DNA of 64,000 bases from Sepioteuthis lessoniana (taxonomy: Eukaryota; Mollusca; Cephalopoda; Myopsida; Loliginidae): positions 84,018,813-84,082,812 of the forward strand of contig OY757912.1 of assembly GCA_963585895.1 (NCBI GenBank), given 5' to 3'. The notes below the pieces were generated by a model, which was not told where the DNA came from, searched no databases, and saw only the letters and a list, made by a program, of their open reading frames with translations. Each line of letters begins with the position of its first letter. The first letter of the stretch is position 1. The position numbers and the translations under genes are program-made. Positions 1 through 10,529 of the stretch are shown piece by piece.

Positions 1-27
1 GGCATTTATCTATTTTTTTTTTTTTTG

Positions 28-385
28 CTTTCTTTTATTTTCCTTCGGTGGTCTGCTGAAAAGGCAGTATCCACTAGATGACAAATACTTTTCTTCTTGT
101 TAATTAACATGGGTTCTAGTCTTCTGGCCAGGATTGGGGGATCCATTTGTATCTCAAAGTTTTCAAGAATTTAATAAGTTTAAATTTCTGGTATGAATTC
201 TGATTTGTGCGTATAACATTTGGTTGTATGGTCAAATTTTAATCTCTTGCACAATTCCCAGCAGATTGCCTTTCCCATCCAATCATGCCTAATCTTATAT
301 TCCTTTTGTGCTTGTTTGCTGCTTTTGCTTACTACCTGATTAAGTGTTTCGTCTCTGTCACTACATAATCTACATTTGCTATTCT
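28..385 (-). mobile_element. RLE-LINE 3' fragment
   Basis: On the minus strand this resembles the C-terminal region of a non-LTR retrotransposon, as also seen at 6.9-7.5 kb and 23.9 kb. The order of conserved blocks is the same: the segment before the endonuclease, the region around the LLWDFEIQ-like motif, then a hydrophilic linker. It is much diverged and has no useful open frame. Neighbouring bases to 475 are AT-rich and unassigned. Confidence 0.5.
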
Positions 386-474
386 TAATGTTATTCTGCT
401 ACATTAACATTATGATATAGTTGATTTTAGAGTGAATTAATTCTCTCTCCAATGAAAATGATTGTGTATGTAAC

Positions 475-720
475 TCATGAGTAGAGTGTTCGTGAATGGT
501 CTAGAAGACCGGGTCCAATCCCAGGTTGAGTCATACCAAAGACTCAAAAAATGGTACTAAATACCTCCTTGCTTAAGACTCAGCATTATAAGGTAAGGAT
601 CAGGGGTAAAGAGGAGCAATCCAGGGAATGTTGTTGTGCCTTCCCCTACACCTCAGTGTCATAGCTATTGAAAACAGTGTATTCGAGTCACCCTCGACTA
701 AGTTCACCAACTTTACTTAC
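475..720 (+). mobile_element. SINE-C copy
   Basis: This is a tRNA-derived SINE. Its head has a box-A-like GTAGAGTGTTCG and a box-B-like GGTCCAATCCC, followed by the family body (CATACCAAAGACTC, CTTGCTTAAGACTCAGCATTAT) and the tail ending in CCCTCGACTAAG. The same body recurs, on either strand, about twelve times in the window. The short open frame at 628-942 is only SINE sequence. Confidence 0.8.
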
Positions 721-918
721 TTATGTCGTTCATGTGTTGTAGCAGAGGTGCCAAATATGTCAATTGGTAAATCACAAGCTATTCAAAAGAAAATATTTTT
801 AGGTGTTTGTCTATCACCTATCCTCCTTATTTATGCCTTTTCTCATATGAAAATTATTAGGTTCAGGTACTGTTCCATAATGACTGATGATCATTTAGAA
901 GCCTGCTTAAGCCAGGGT

Positions 919-1145
919 GAGTTCCCATGGTATAGGGGCTAACATGCTAGACTGTGACATCATAGTAAGCGAGTCTGAACTCCTGTCATACTATTGCATT
1001 CACTTTCGGACTAATACCCTTGGGGAAGGCATGAACCCTCTTAATCCCACAGCTTTGAGTTAAATAGTACCATTTCTGTTCTACTAGGATGGCCTTGGCA
1101 TTAGATAACCCATGAAGGTTGATATGTTATTAAACAAAGATGCCA
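919..1145 (+). mobile_element. SINE-A copy, diverged
   Basis: A tRNA-like head is followed by the SINE-A body (CACTTTCGGACTAATACCCT, then a GGGAAGGCATGAACC block). It ends in the family hairpin tail GGCATTAGATAACC...GGTTGATATG and an A-rich end (TTAAACAAAG). It is older than the copies at 9.5 kb and 16.7 kb, judging by mismatches. Confidence 0.75.
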
Positions 1146-1355
1146 AAGTAAAAACCAAACCTACTTGGGGCTGGCCACCAGCAGTCTTTCTCTGGACTAT
1201 GTAAGCCTGACTGACTCCATTCAGTGCAACTCATCAGAGTGAGGTAGTGACCCTAAGTGTATTCAATTGTATTGTGCCATAAGGGTTCAGGCAGTGATGC
1301 AAGAAATGCAAACATATATTCTATATACTCAGTACATATATAAGTATATTTAGTA

Positions 1356-1682
1356 GTTTGAACAAGTCCTGGCGGCAACACCCCACGAGGCACCAACTAT
1401 ACGACCACCTGCCTTCCATCACGAAAACTATCCAAGTCAGACGAACCAGACATGCAGGACACTGCTGGAGAAGCAGGGATGAGCTCATAAGTGATGTACT
1501 CCTATGGACCCCCACATATGGCTGGGCAAAAGCAGGACGACTAGCTCGAACATACATCCAGCAGCTTTGTGAGGATACGGGATGTAGCCCTGAAGACTTG
1601 CCAGAGGCGATGAACGATAGGGAGAAGTTGCAAGAGAGAGTCAGGGATATCCATGCCTGTGGCACGACATGATGATGATGAA
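1356..1682 (+). mobile_element. RTE LINE, 5'-truncated 3' end
   Basis: This is the last ~104 codons of the RTE reverse-transcriptase polypeptide. They are open from NKSWRQHPTRHQLY through TRHAGHCWRSRDELISDVLL to LCEDTGCSPEDLPEAM and a stop. The element ends in the short (ATG)n tail used by this family. The same C-terminus is seen at 8.7-9.0, 20.0-20.3 and 39.3-39.7 kb. The truncation is typical of incomplete target-primed reverse transcription. There is no host gene here. Confidence 0.9.
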
Positions 1683-2330
1683 TATAGGTAGATCATTTTG
1701 ACTTGGTCATTTTACAAGTAGGTTGGTAGCTGAAAAAGCATGGGCACTCAGGTATTATAGAGAATAAGAGGATTAGATTGAATATGGAGGACCCTATGGC
1801 TTCTAGTCTTAAGCATTTTTGCTATCATGAAACTATATAATCTTGACAGTAAAAAAAATATCCTTTGCAAATATATCATGATCTTTATTTCAGTTTTATT
1901 ACATTTATATAAGTACTTCATGAAACTAGAATAATAAAACCAGCCTCTTATATCAATATTCATGTCTGTGATCTAATCACAACTTGGTATGTGAGATGAT
2001 TACTTAATAAATACTTTTTGCCTGAACAGCCTGTAAGGAAATAGAAATAAGAAGAAAAACTATTTCCAGGAAAAATAAATGCAGGAATTTCTTTTATCTT
2101 AAATAAACTAATGAAAAGTACCACTTGTTTTGTAAAGAGAGCAAGCAAATACAATAAATATACTTTGTAATGTTGTGTGACTGTAAGGTAATTCTGTTTT
2201 GTGGTAATATTGCTGTAACTCTTATATATCTTAGTTATTAGAATAGATATCTAAAAACAACACTTGCTATTATTGAATATGAATTTTAACAAAATTAAAA
2301 AAAGAAGAATGTATAGTTAACCATTATTTA

Positions 2331-4552
2331 TCATCATCATCATCAAGTCATGCTGTTAGCATGGATTTCCTTAACTCTCTCTCTCTCTCTCTCTCCATTC
2401 CTATTGTCTATCACTCCCAGCAGGTCCTCTAAACTGCATCCTGTGTCTGTGCATAGTTGGAATAGGTATGTTCTTGCAAGATAACCAGCACTGGCATGCT
2501 CATGTATCGGGGTCCATAGGAGAACATCACTTATGAGTTTATCCTTGATTCTCCAACAGTGTCCTTCATGTCTTGTTTGTCTTATTTGGATGGTTTTAGT
2601 GATGGGAGGTAAGTGGCCATACAGCTGTTATTTTATGGAATGTTGCTTCCAGGATTTGTTCAGTATAACTCAGAGCATCCTTGTGCAGTTCCCATATAGC
2701 TTTTTCTTTGGGAGTTTTGTCAGCATCCATGTGGTGCATCAACACAACCACTGCTTGGAAAAAATCCTTTTTTATTTAATCAGATAGATCAGACTTCCAT
2801 ATGATCAATAGCCTATCAATAGCAGTCCACACCTTTGTTAGGTGAATATTAATGTCACTTTCAGTTGATGAGATGCTACCAAGGTACATAAATTTGTCTA
2901 CTAATTTCAGATGACTGCCATTTGAGTGGAGATGGCTCTTTCTTGATAAAAATACATGTACTCTGGCTATTAAAATTATTATTATTAAAATACATGTACA
3001 TGTGAATGCAAATTTGATGTCTAGTTGGCTATTGATAATTTTTGTGATAAGTTTATTTGTGACTTTAGGAGAGTTTCCAAAGATTCTAGAAATATTCTTT
3101 CCATATCTGTATTCATTCTTCTTGGCTGGCAGCTTTAATTTTTACTCTCATGGCTGTCTTCCTTTTGCTCACTTCATTTATTGTCTGCCACACTATTTGT
3201 GATTGTCTATCTTCTACCAAGTTTCTTATTTTGTTGATGTGGCCTTGAATGTATTCTTTTTGTTCTTTTTCAGTTAGTTCTCTTTGTGCCTTCTTAAGGT
3301 TCTGTGTGTTGGCATTTGTTGGGTTTCTTTTATTACATAAGGACACTTTTTCACGTTATCTCATTTTTTCTTAACTGCTAGTGTCTCTCATGTTTGGCTC
3401 TTGGTTTGGTTGGAATGCACTTGACTGCTGATTCCATGTCGGCATTGACAAATTTTTCATATTCTTCATTCAGGGTATGTGTTTCAGATATCTTCTGAAG
3501 AGTATCAAATTTGTTTCTTACAGTTACCGTATAATTATTGCTAATGTCTTTATTGGTAAGTGAGGGCCAATCATATCTTGTTGTTTTGACTGTTTCTTCC
3601 TTATTTCTGCATAGACTTAGGTGTACCTTTGTTGTGACAATTCAGTGATCAGAAGATACTCCTTCTAAAGAGGGGTATGCCTCACAGTTCAGTGCATTAT
3701 TTATCCTCTTCTTGTTAATGAGGATATAATCTATCTGTGCTTTAGCATTGTTTAGGTAGGTGTAGGTCTATGATTTTCCCTCCCTTTCTTTGGAATTGAG
3801 TATTAAGGCGTGTTAGTCTGTTTTTGAGTGAGAAGTCTGTTCGATATTCTCCATTTCTATTTGACGAGTTGTGCAAGCAGAATTTGGTTGTTAATGCTTA
3901 TTTGAGTGTTCATGTCTCCTTTGATGATTAGTACATTGTGTTTAGGAATGCTAAGAACAAAGGGAAGATAATTCATTGTAGAAGGTGATGATGTCCATTT
4001 CGTCACTGGCAATGGGAGGATTGTAGCAGGAGGTGATTGTTGTACAGTGATTGCTGTTAAATGAAGCACACATTCTCAGTTGTATTTTCTCAATACAATT
4101 TAGGGATTTTAAGGCACAAGGACGAAGAAGCATTCCTGCTCCTGCTGTTATACGCCATTGACAGAGTTTTTCCATGCAGATACTGAAACAAACGTCCATC
4201 CATTACCAGTATGAGGGTATTGCATTTCTAGTTTGCTATGGTAGTATTTATGTTCTTATATTCATACTCTGTCTATGTTATGGTCTGCTGCAGATACAGT
4301 TAGCTTGTGCAACTGGACTATTCTATTTAAAGCATTAACATTAAATATCACTATTTGAACTGTATTTTTAGATCTGAGTACTTTTGGATTGGATTTGAGT
4401 TTGAGTTCTGTAGCTGATTTTTTAAACACTGGGGCCAGAGCTCCAACCTCAGCAGAATGCATCCCTTGTTTTCCTGTATGAAGGGCGATGTCGCTTGGAC
4501 ATATAAGATAATTAGAGTCACGGTAATATTTTGTTGGTTGTTTTTCTCTCAT
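2331..4552 (-). mobile_element. RTE LINE with the RT core deleted
   Basis: Read on the minus strand, the copy starts near 4552 with the APE-type endonuclease: NTVQIVIFNVNALNR, then GDMNTQI, then an SDH-type motif near 3640-3660. The linker follows (KAQRELTEKEQKEYIQGHINK at 3113-3346). At about 3005-2965 the sequence jumps from the linker (NSQLDIK) to a point just downstream of the YADD region (YMYF...LKLVDKFMYLGS), so roughly 0.9 kb of reverse-transcriptase core is missing compared with the copy at 26.6-29.4 kb. A (ATT)n-rich stretch sits at the joint. The 3' end is an (ATG)n tail, seen as TCATCATCATC at 2331. A (CT)n run lies at 2374-2395. Many stops show an old copy. APE endonuclease plus RT in one frame with a trinucleotide tail is the RTE clade pattern. 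Confidence 0.85.
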
Positions 4553-4984
4553 GAATAGATGCCACTCTTATAGATGAGTTGCAGTAGTTTCCTGACAACT
4601 ATTTGACCCTTGCCATTGACCTTTGAAGTTCTTTGGCCCAGCATCTGGTTGAGGTTCACCATTTACCTAACTTTGGATTCATACACGTTACTGCTTTTTA
4701 TGGCTTCTAGTGATATATATTCAGAAAATAATTATTTTTCCTTTAGATTTGTTAAATTTTAACTTAGTTAAAAGTCTACCTATTCAGTATTTTATTTTTT
4801 TTACCTGACTGTTTTATTTTAATATATAACTGAACCTTATAGTTTTTTTTCTATTGTTCAGACCAAGTGCAATTAGGTGCTGTTAGTTTATATTCAATGT
4901 TCTGAGTTTCACGTAGGTTATATTATTCTTTTCTTCTGTATCTGCTACCGATTAGTGGCTTTAAAAGGAAGCTGTATCATACTA

Positions 4985-5515
4985 AATTAACAGTATTTAT
5001 GTAGTTAAACAGCCAAAACTACAGAGGAGAAAAATGCAAGTCAAACAAAATAATCATAGCTCCAAATAACCAAAGCAAAGACAATTTTTAAGACAATACA
5101 ATACAAACAATTTGTGGAGGTTCCTTGGAATTAACAGTACATTTTTTCCTTTTTTTTTTCTGTTCTGTCTTTTCACATCTAACTTGAATGGTGGAAGCCC
5201 TTTACAGTTTTTATTCACAAATTTGGTCATGTGACTACAAAGATTTTTTTGTTCATTCTTTTTTTCTGCCTTCCTAATTTTCTCTATTAAATATACTGTT
5301 AAATATTAAATATACTGTTCTTTGTGTATTAGTTCCTTGCTGAATTAACAGAATCTGCCTCCATGTATTTAAACAGTCAGAACTTATAGAGGAGAAAAAT
5401 GCAACTAACACAAAATAAACATACCTTTAATTTCTAATAGTTAAAGCAAAGACAATTTTGAAGACAATACATGCAAATTTCAGGTTTCCTTGAAATTAAC
5501 AGTATAGCGATATAT
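4985..5515. repeat. Diverged direct duplication, ~355-bp spacing
   Basis: The block at about 4985-5150 recurs at about 5340-5515. Shared strings include CAGAGGAGAAAAATGCAA against TAGAGGAGAAAAATGCAA, AAAGCAAAGACAATTTT, and GGAATTAACAGTA against GAAATTAACAGTA. I see no protein coding and no known repeat family. The surrounding 4560-5560 is otherwise unassigned AT-rich sequence. Confidence 0.6.
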
Positions 5516-5562
5516 TTTTTGTTGTTTTTTACCCTTCTGCTTAGATTATTATTTATAATTAT

Positions 5563-5840
5563 CATTTTGCTGTTCCGACAGAGCACTGAGTGAACATAAA
5601 AGAAAACAAAAACAATGACAAATGGTTAGACCTTGCCTGAGGACTAAAGAATCTATGGAAAATGAGGATGACCGTGATACCAATTGTACTTGGTGCACTT
5701 GGAATAGCTGCAAAAGTTGGAAGAATTGGAAATCAGAGGAAGAATTTAGACCATCCAGACCACAGAAATGTTAAGATTGGCTAGAATACTCAAAAGACTC
5801 CTAGAGATGCTGATGTGAAAAGTTTACAAGGAGTGAAATA
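5563..5840 (+). mobile_element. RLE-LINE 3' fragment
   Basis: On the plus strand the frame-broken translation gives a hydrophilic stretch (LDLA-E-K-LW) followed by MRMTVIPIVLGALGIA. This corresponds to the VVGALGTV block found near the C-terminus of site-specific-type (RLE-bearing) non-LTR elements. It ends with KRLLEMLM-like sequence and an AATAAT tail near 5840. Confidence 0.6.
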
Positions 5841-5927
5841 ATACTTTTTAATAGAATTTTTTTTCATCTTTATTTCTTTAGTTGCTTTTTTTATTGAAAC
5901 TTACTGAAGGCATGAGGAACAACATAG

Positions 5928-6205
5928 ATCATCATCATCATCATCATTATGTTGCGCTGAAAGTGTGGATTTTCCTGACTCTCTCCATCTGTTCCTATCG
6001 TCCATCACAACTGGCAGGGCTTCTAAATTACATCCTGTGTCAACCTAGAGCTGATGTAAATAAGTTCTTGCTTATCAGCTGACATTGGTACGTCCATGTG
6101 TAGGGGTCGATAGAAGAACATCACTTATGAGTTTGTCCTTGCTTCTCAGACATGTCTTGTTCATCTTACTTGGATGATTTAAAAAGCTCTTGGTGAGGCA
6201 TGAAC
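5928..6205 (-). mobile_element. RTE LINE 3' end, decayed
   Basis: The plus strand begins with (CATCAT)n, the reverse of the RTE tail. It continues with the reverse complement of the RTE C-terminus: the segment for the final VRDI/LCEDTGC block, then AGAACATCACTTATGAGTTT for the DELISDVLL block. Homology fades near 6200. Confidence 0.75.
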
Positions 6206-6404
6206 TGATGTTATCTTTTACTTTGTGGTAGCCTGTAAAAAAAGCACAAGCTGCTCAGTCAACTGAACTAATAAAGAGTATTAAGTTAAACCAATAAGCT
6301 CATCATCCCTTATTCTGGTTCTTATTCTCTCTGTATTTTTCATGTTTTTTTACTCTAATAATATTAATAATGTCTTTTATTTTTATTTTCATTTTTAGGC
6401 AAAG

Positions 6405-6920
6405 AATTATTATCATTATTATTTTATTCCTTGAAAAGTTTTCACACCAGTTTTAACTGAAGTTTGAGTAACAGCAAGTCTCAAAAACTATACAAAGTAT
6501 TCTAGCTGATTTTTAAAAGTACCCTCCATAGTCTGATTGTCTCTTTATCGGCCCTTTGGTGAGCATTCCAAGTGCACCATCTACAATTGGTATCACCATC
6601 ACCTTCCACAGCATTTTCAGTTCTTTTGCAAGATCCAAATATTTCTCAATCTTTTCCTTTTCTGTGATCTTCTGGAACTGCAAAATCCATAAGATAACAA
6701 GTTCTTTTTTTTCTTTCTAATTAACACAAAGTCTAGTCTTCTTGCTGGAAATTTTATATGTCTAATTTTCTCAGATGGGTTCTAGTTTGTCCATATATCA
6801 TTCGTTGACATAGTCAAATTTTGATCTCTCACACAATTCCCTATGGATTACCTAGTTGGGCCTAATGTATTCTCTTTGTTCCCATTTGCTGCATTCACTT
6901 ATATGATTAAGCAATTTTTC
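6405..6920 (-). mobile_element. RLE-LINE 3' fragment next to (ATT)n
   Basis: The minus strand encodes, with stops, the VIPIV-GALG block (plus-strand CCAAGTGCACCATCTACAAT at about 6568), the upstream LDLAKELK block and the endonuclease side (LLWDF-like). The 3' end lies on the left against an ATTATTATCATTATTATTTT run at 6405-6424. Confidence 0.65.
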
Positions 6921-6924
6921 TTTT

Positions 6925-7545
6925 CTATGATTATTATTTATTCCTTAAAGTGTTTTTCTCTCCAGCATTAGATGATGGTTTCTTACAGGAGTTTGAGTGA
7001 CAGCAAGTCTCATCAAGTCTCTAGGACTCTTCTCAGTATTCTGGCTGATCTTAATAATGCTGTACTTGATGGTCTCTACTTGTCCTCTTATTGCTAAGTT
7101 CTTCAGTCCCTTTACTGATCCTTTGGAGATTCTTCCAAGTGCACCAACTACAATTGGTATTACCATCACCTTCGTGTTCCATAGTTTTTTTTAATTCTCT
7201 TGCAAGGTTTAGGTACTTATCTCTCTTTTCACTTTCTTTTATGTTTACTCTGTGGTCTGCTGTTATGGCAAAGTCAGTTATTCGGTAGGTTCTATTTTTT
7301 TGTTGACTATCACTAGGTCTTGTTGTCTGGCCAACATTAGGTGATCCATTTGTATCTCAAAATCCCAGAGAAGTTTGTGCTCCATTCTCCAGGACAGATT
7401 CTGGGTTGTGCAGGTACCACGTGTTCATATGGTAAAATTAAAATTTCTTGCATAACTCCAAGTGGATTATCTTCCACACCCAGTCATGTTTAATCATACT
7501 CTTTTTGCATTGCTGCTGTTGCTATTATTATTGTCATTGTAGTAG
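6925..7545 (-). mobile_element. RLE-LINE 3' fragment, best minus copy
   Basis: A 74-codon open frame at 6945-7169 reads VIPIVVGALGRISKGSVKGL, then IRGQVETIKYSIIK, then SPRDLMRLAVTQTPVRNHHL. Upstream of it (7170-7400 read on the minus strand) come LARELKKNYGT-like and LLWDFEIQMDHLMLARQQD-like segments. The second matches the RPD endonuclease region of the family with P replaced. The 3' end again abuts an ATTATTATT run (about 6930-6940). Confidence 0.7.
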
Positions 7546-7670
7546 TAGTAGACTGCAACTATGTAAGTTTTCATATCAGTAATAATTGGAGACTTTCACT
7601 GAAGTCCAAGTGACAGTAAATCTCCTTTGGTTTCCAGGACTCTTCTCAGTATTCTAGCTATATCACAACA
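7546..7670 (-). mobile_element. RLE-LINE 3' terminal fragment
   Basis: A short piece of the last ~110 bp of the family (GTCCAAGTGACAGTAAATCTC, GACTCTTCTCAGTATTCTAG). It is preceded on the left by trinucleotide runs (ATTATTATTGTCATTG, TAGTAGTAGTAG). It is the third same-strand 3' end within 1.3 kb. Confidence 0.55.
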
Positions 7671-7889
7671 ACTTTAAATCTCCAGTTGATACATTTCAAG
7701 GTAACAGACAGGAAATGCATCATCCAAGATATTTTCTCTTAAATATGCAGCTGGGTTTCTATATAAAATTCCCTATCTTTAATATCTTGGGTTGTGTGTT
7801 TTTTTTTTTCAGTACATTGTTTGGATCATTGAATAATGAAACACAGAGTATCAGATTATGCTTTTAAGATGTGGGGTGGGTTCAATTTG

Positions 7890-7983
7890 CAATGTGCATT
7901 CTTTTTAAAATGAACCTCCACTTTGTGTATTCCCGAATCTTTAGGCACAAAATAATCCAACATTACATTAAAATCAGTCAATC
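7890..7983 (+). mobile_element. HP2 tail fragment
   Basis: Carries the HP2 3' end only: CCCGAATCTTTAGGCACAAAATAA, a decayed hairpin, then ACATTAAAATCAGTCAATC. The region 7670-7890 shows nothing I can assign. Confidence 0.5.
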
Positions 7984-8079
7984 TTTTTTCCTCTTTCATA
8001 CTTTTCCTTCTCTACTCCTAAATTTGTGAGATCAAAATATACACAATAGAAATTTCAGAATTTATATTTTTATTGCTTA

Positions 8080-9027
8080 GATGGAGACACGGAATACTTC
8101 GACATTGTTGCAGGAGTACTACAAGGAGACACACTAGCCCCGTACCTCTTTATCATCTGTCTAGACTATGTGCTTAGGACTTCGATCGACAAAATCAGAG
8201 AAAATGGCTTTGAGCTGACTAAGAGAAGAAGCAAAAGGTACCCCGCAAAAACAATCACGGACGCCGACTACGCTGATGACTTGGCGTTACTAGCGAATAC
8301 GCCTAATCAAGCAGAGACACTACTACATAGTCTGGAACGAGCTGCAGCTGGCATTGGCCTACATGTCAATGCAAACAAAACCGAATATATGTGTTACAAC
8401 CAAACAGGCAACATTGCCACACTAGACGGAGCCTCTCTGAAACTAGTCGACAAATTCACCTACCTAGGAAGCAGCGTCTCATCAACCGAGAAGGACATCG
8501 ACACACGACTGACGAAGGCATGGACAGCTATCGATAGGCTCTCGATCATATGGAAGTCGGACCTAACAGATAAAATGAAACACAGTTTCTTCCAGGCAGC
8601 GGTTGTGTCGATACTGCTATATGGATGCACCACATGGACGCTTACGAAGCGGCTGGAGAGGAGGCTGGACGGAAATTACACAAGAATGTTGAGAGCAGTA
8701 TTAAACAAGTCCTGGCGACAACACCCCACGAGACTACAACTATACGGACACTTGCCCCCCATCACAAAAACTATACAAGTTCGACGAACCAGACACGCGG
8801 GACACTGCTGGAGAAGCAAGGACGAGCTCATAAGCGATGTACTCCTGTGGACCCCCACTCATGGATGTGCAAGTGTGGGACGACCAGCACGAACTTACAT
8901 ACAGCAGCTATGTGAGGACACGGGTTGTAATCCTGAAGACCTGCCGGAGGCGATGAGTGATAGGGAGAAATGGCGAGAGACGGTCAGGGATATCCGCGCA
9001 GACGGCGCGACATGATGATGATGATGA
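8080..9027 (+). mobile_element. RTE LINE, 5'-truncated, open frame kept
   Basis: A single frame stays open from the truncation point (about 8080, DGDTEYFDIVAGVLQGDTLA) to the stop at 9013-9015, about 311 codons. It contains the second half of the reverse transcriptase. The catalytic YADD lies at 8269-8280 in the context TITDADYADDLALL. Then come the thumb (KLVDKFTYLGSSVSSTEKDI), LLYGCTTWTLTKRLER, and the C-terminal TRHAGHCWRSKDELISDVLL to LCEDTGCNPEDLPEAM. The tail is ATGATGATGATGATG. The endonuclease and RT fingers are absent, so it cannot be autonomous. It has no stops and is relatively GC-rich, so it is among the youngest RTE copies here together with 39.3 kb. The frame reads through a GTG near 8170; there is no evidence of a real start there. 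Confidence 0.92.
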
Positions 9028-9519
9028 TTGCTTATATTTTTCATTTCACAAATGAACAAATCATAGAGATGATGATGTTGATAAATTAGCCAAAGGTGTA
9101 CTTGCTTGATTTTATATGTCACATACAGTATAGCTTCATCTTTATTAATTCAAGCTTTGTTTTTATTTTATTTTATTTATAGATTTTTTTCTAATTTTCA
9201 AAAATAAGAGTATACTTCCATCTTGAGTTGCATTTTTTTAAATTTTTGATTAACTGAATCTCATTTCATTTGAATCAACCACTGAACAAAAACAACTGAA
9301 AATATCAAACTCCTCATCATCTCAAATAAAATCACCAAAAGAAATCATTAAACAAGACCATACAAATAAATAAAAACAATGTAACTCCCAAGGATTAACC
9401 TAAACCCAAAGTAGATTTTATAGTAAAGAAAGTATGGATATTGAAGCTGACAACATCATTGCAAAACTTAGTCTAGCAGTTATATATTAAAAAGATATTC
9501 AATACATCTACAAACAAGA
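9028..9519. other. Unassigned AT-rich stretch
   Basis: No open frame above background, no repeat family recognised and no tandem structure apart from short A- and T-runs. Confidence 0.4.
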
Positions 9520-9765
9520 TGGGGGTGTCCTCGTGGTGTAATGGTTAAAGCGATGGACTGCGGAATCGTAGTACACAAGTTCGTACTCCAGTCGCGCTAT
9601 TACGTTCACTTTCGGGCAAACACCCTTGGGAAAGGTATGAACCCCCTTATCCTCCCAGCTATGGGTTAAATAGTACCACTACTGTTCTTCTCAGAGAATG
9701 ACTTTGGCATTAAATTACCTAAAAAGAGTTGATATGCCATTAAATAAAGAAACCAAACCTACAAA
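9520..9765 (+). mobile_element. SINE-A copy, well preserved
   Basis: The tRNA-like head starts GGGTGTCCTCGTGGTGTAAT. Box A is GTGGTGTAATGGTTA; box B is AAGTTCGTACTCC. Then follow GTTCACTTTCGGGCAAACAC, CCTTGGGAAAGGTATGAACC, GCTATGGGTTAAATAGTACC and the hairpin tail GGCATTAAATTACC...GTTGATATGCC, ending TTAAATAAAGAAACCAAACC. The internal pol III promoter would drive transcription in the usual SINE manner. Confidence 0.88.
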
Positions 9766-9867
9766 CAAGATCATCTACCAAACAAGCCTGGGAAGCAAAA
9801 CTTGGCTACTAATCTTTCTCTCATGCTCTCATAATTTTTAAAAACAAAAATATTCACCAACAAACCA

Positions 9868-9975
9868 TAGTGAGTAGAGTGTTCCCCAATGGTCTGAGAG
9901 ACTGGGGTTCAATCCCAAGTTGAGTCATACCAAAGACTCAAAACAATGGTACTTGATGCTTCCTATATATATAAA
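9868..9975 (+). mobile_element. SINE-C head fragment
   Basis: The head only: GTAGAGTGTTCC, GGGGTTCAATCCCAAG (box B), CATACCAAAGACTCAAAA, GGTACTTGATGC. After a short TA run it is followed at 9985-10040 by an HP/SINE-A type hairpin tail (GACATTAAATAACC, GGATTGATATG). Confidence 0.7.
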
Positions 9976-10167
9976 TAATATTTGACATTAAATAACCTAC
10001 AAGGATTGATATGCTAATGAGCATTAACTAACCAATCAGTTTATTTGTTAGAAAGTATTAAAACTCAAACAGAAAAAAACTTTTATTAATCTGCTTAACA
10101 CATTTCTTGGAGGAAATTTCAAAACAATTTATATTCACATTTTCTTTTTTTTAAGTCGAGGAATTAT

Positions 10168-10466
10168 ATTGTGAATTGAATAACCATGACTAGAAAATCC
10201 ACTGAACACTTACACATGACATACTGAAACACTGGACAGCTGTTTCAACAGTTAACTTGGCATCACTTGTGTGTGATATGGACTTGTGGCTCAGTTGTAG
10301 AGTTTCGGTTCTACAATCTGTGGTCACTGGTTCGATCTCCAGTGGTGGAGATCACAATATATACTGCTGATGAGACCTAGTAAGGTGTAAACAGCTGTCC
10401 AGTGTTTTTATATGTTGTGCGTAAGTGTTTGCTGGATTTTCTGGTCATGGTAATTCAATTCACAAT
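10168..10466. mobile_element. Foldback/MITE-like element with tRNA-like core
   Basis: Inverted terminal repeats of 78 bp: 10168-10245 and 10389-10466 match in reverse complement with roughly ten mismatches. Both ends begin ATTGTGAATTGAAT and the inner ends read ACACTGGACAGCTGTTT. The 143-bp core holds a tRNA-like unit at about 10284-10352: box A TGGCTCAGTTGTAG, box B GGTTCGATCTCC, with an ACTGG/CCAGT T-arm stem. There is no coding sequence. It could be a MITE that captured a SINE head, or a SINE copied as an inverted-end element. Confidence 0.7.
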
Positions 10467-10529
10467 TAGTATTCAGTTAAATAAACTTACATACCAGTGA
10501 AATATTAAGATTTATATATCATAATCATG

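Noticed and set aside
1321-1665. Minus-strand frame of 114 codons
   Set aside because: Antisense shadow of the RTE C-terminal frame on the plus strand; the same antisense peptide recurs at other RTE copies.
8170-9015. 281-codon open frame as a host gene
   Set aside because: It is the C-terminal half of an RTE reverse transcriptase with an (ATG)n tail, 5'-truncated; the same protein recurs at five or more sites.
9528-9605. Possible tRNA genes at SINE heads (also 15.5, 18.4, 41.6, 49.0 kb)
   Set aside because: Boxes A and B are present, but each is joined to a SINE body and recurs many times; the acceptor stem does not close.
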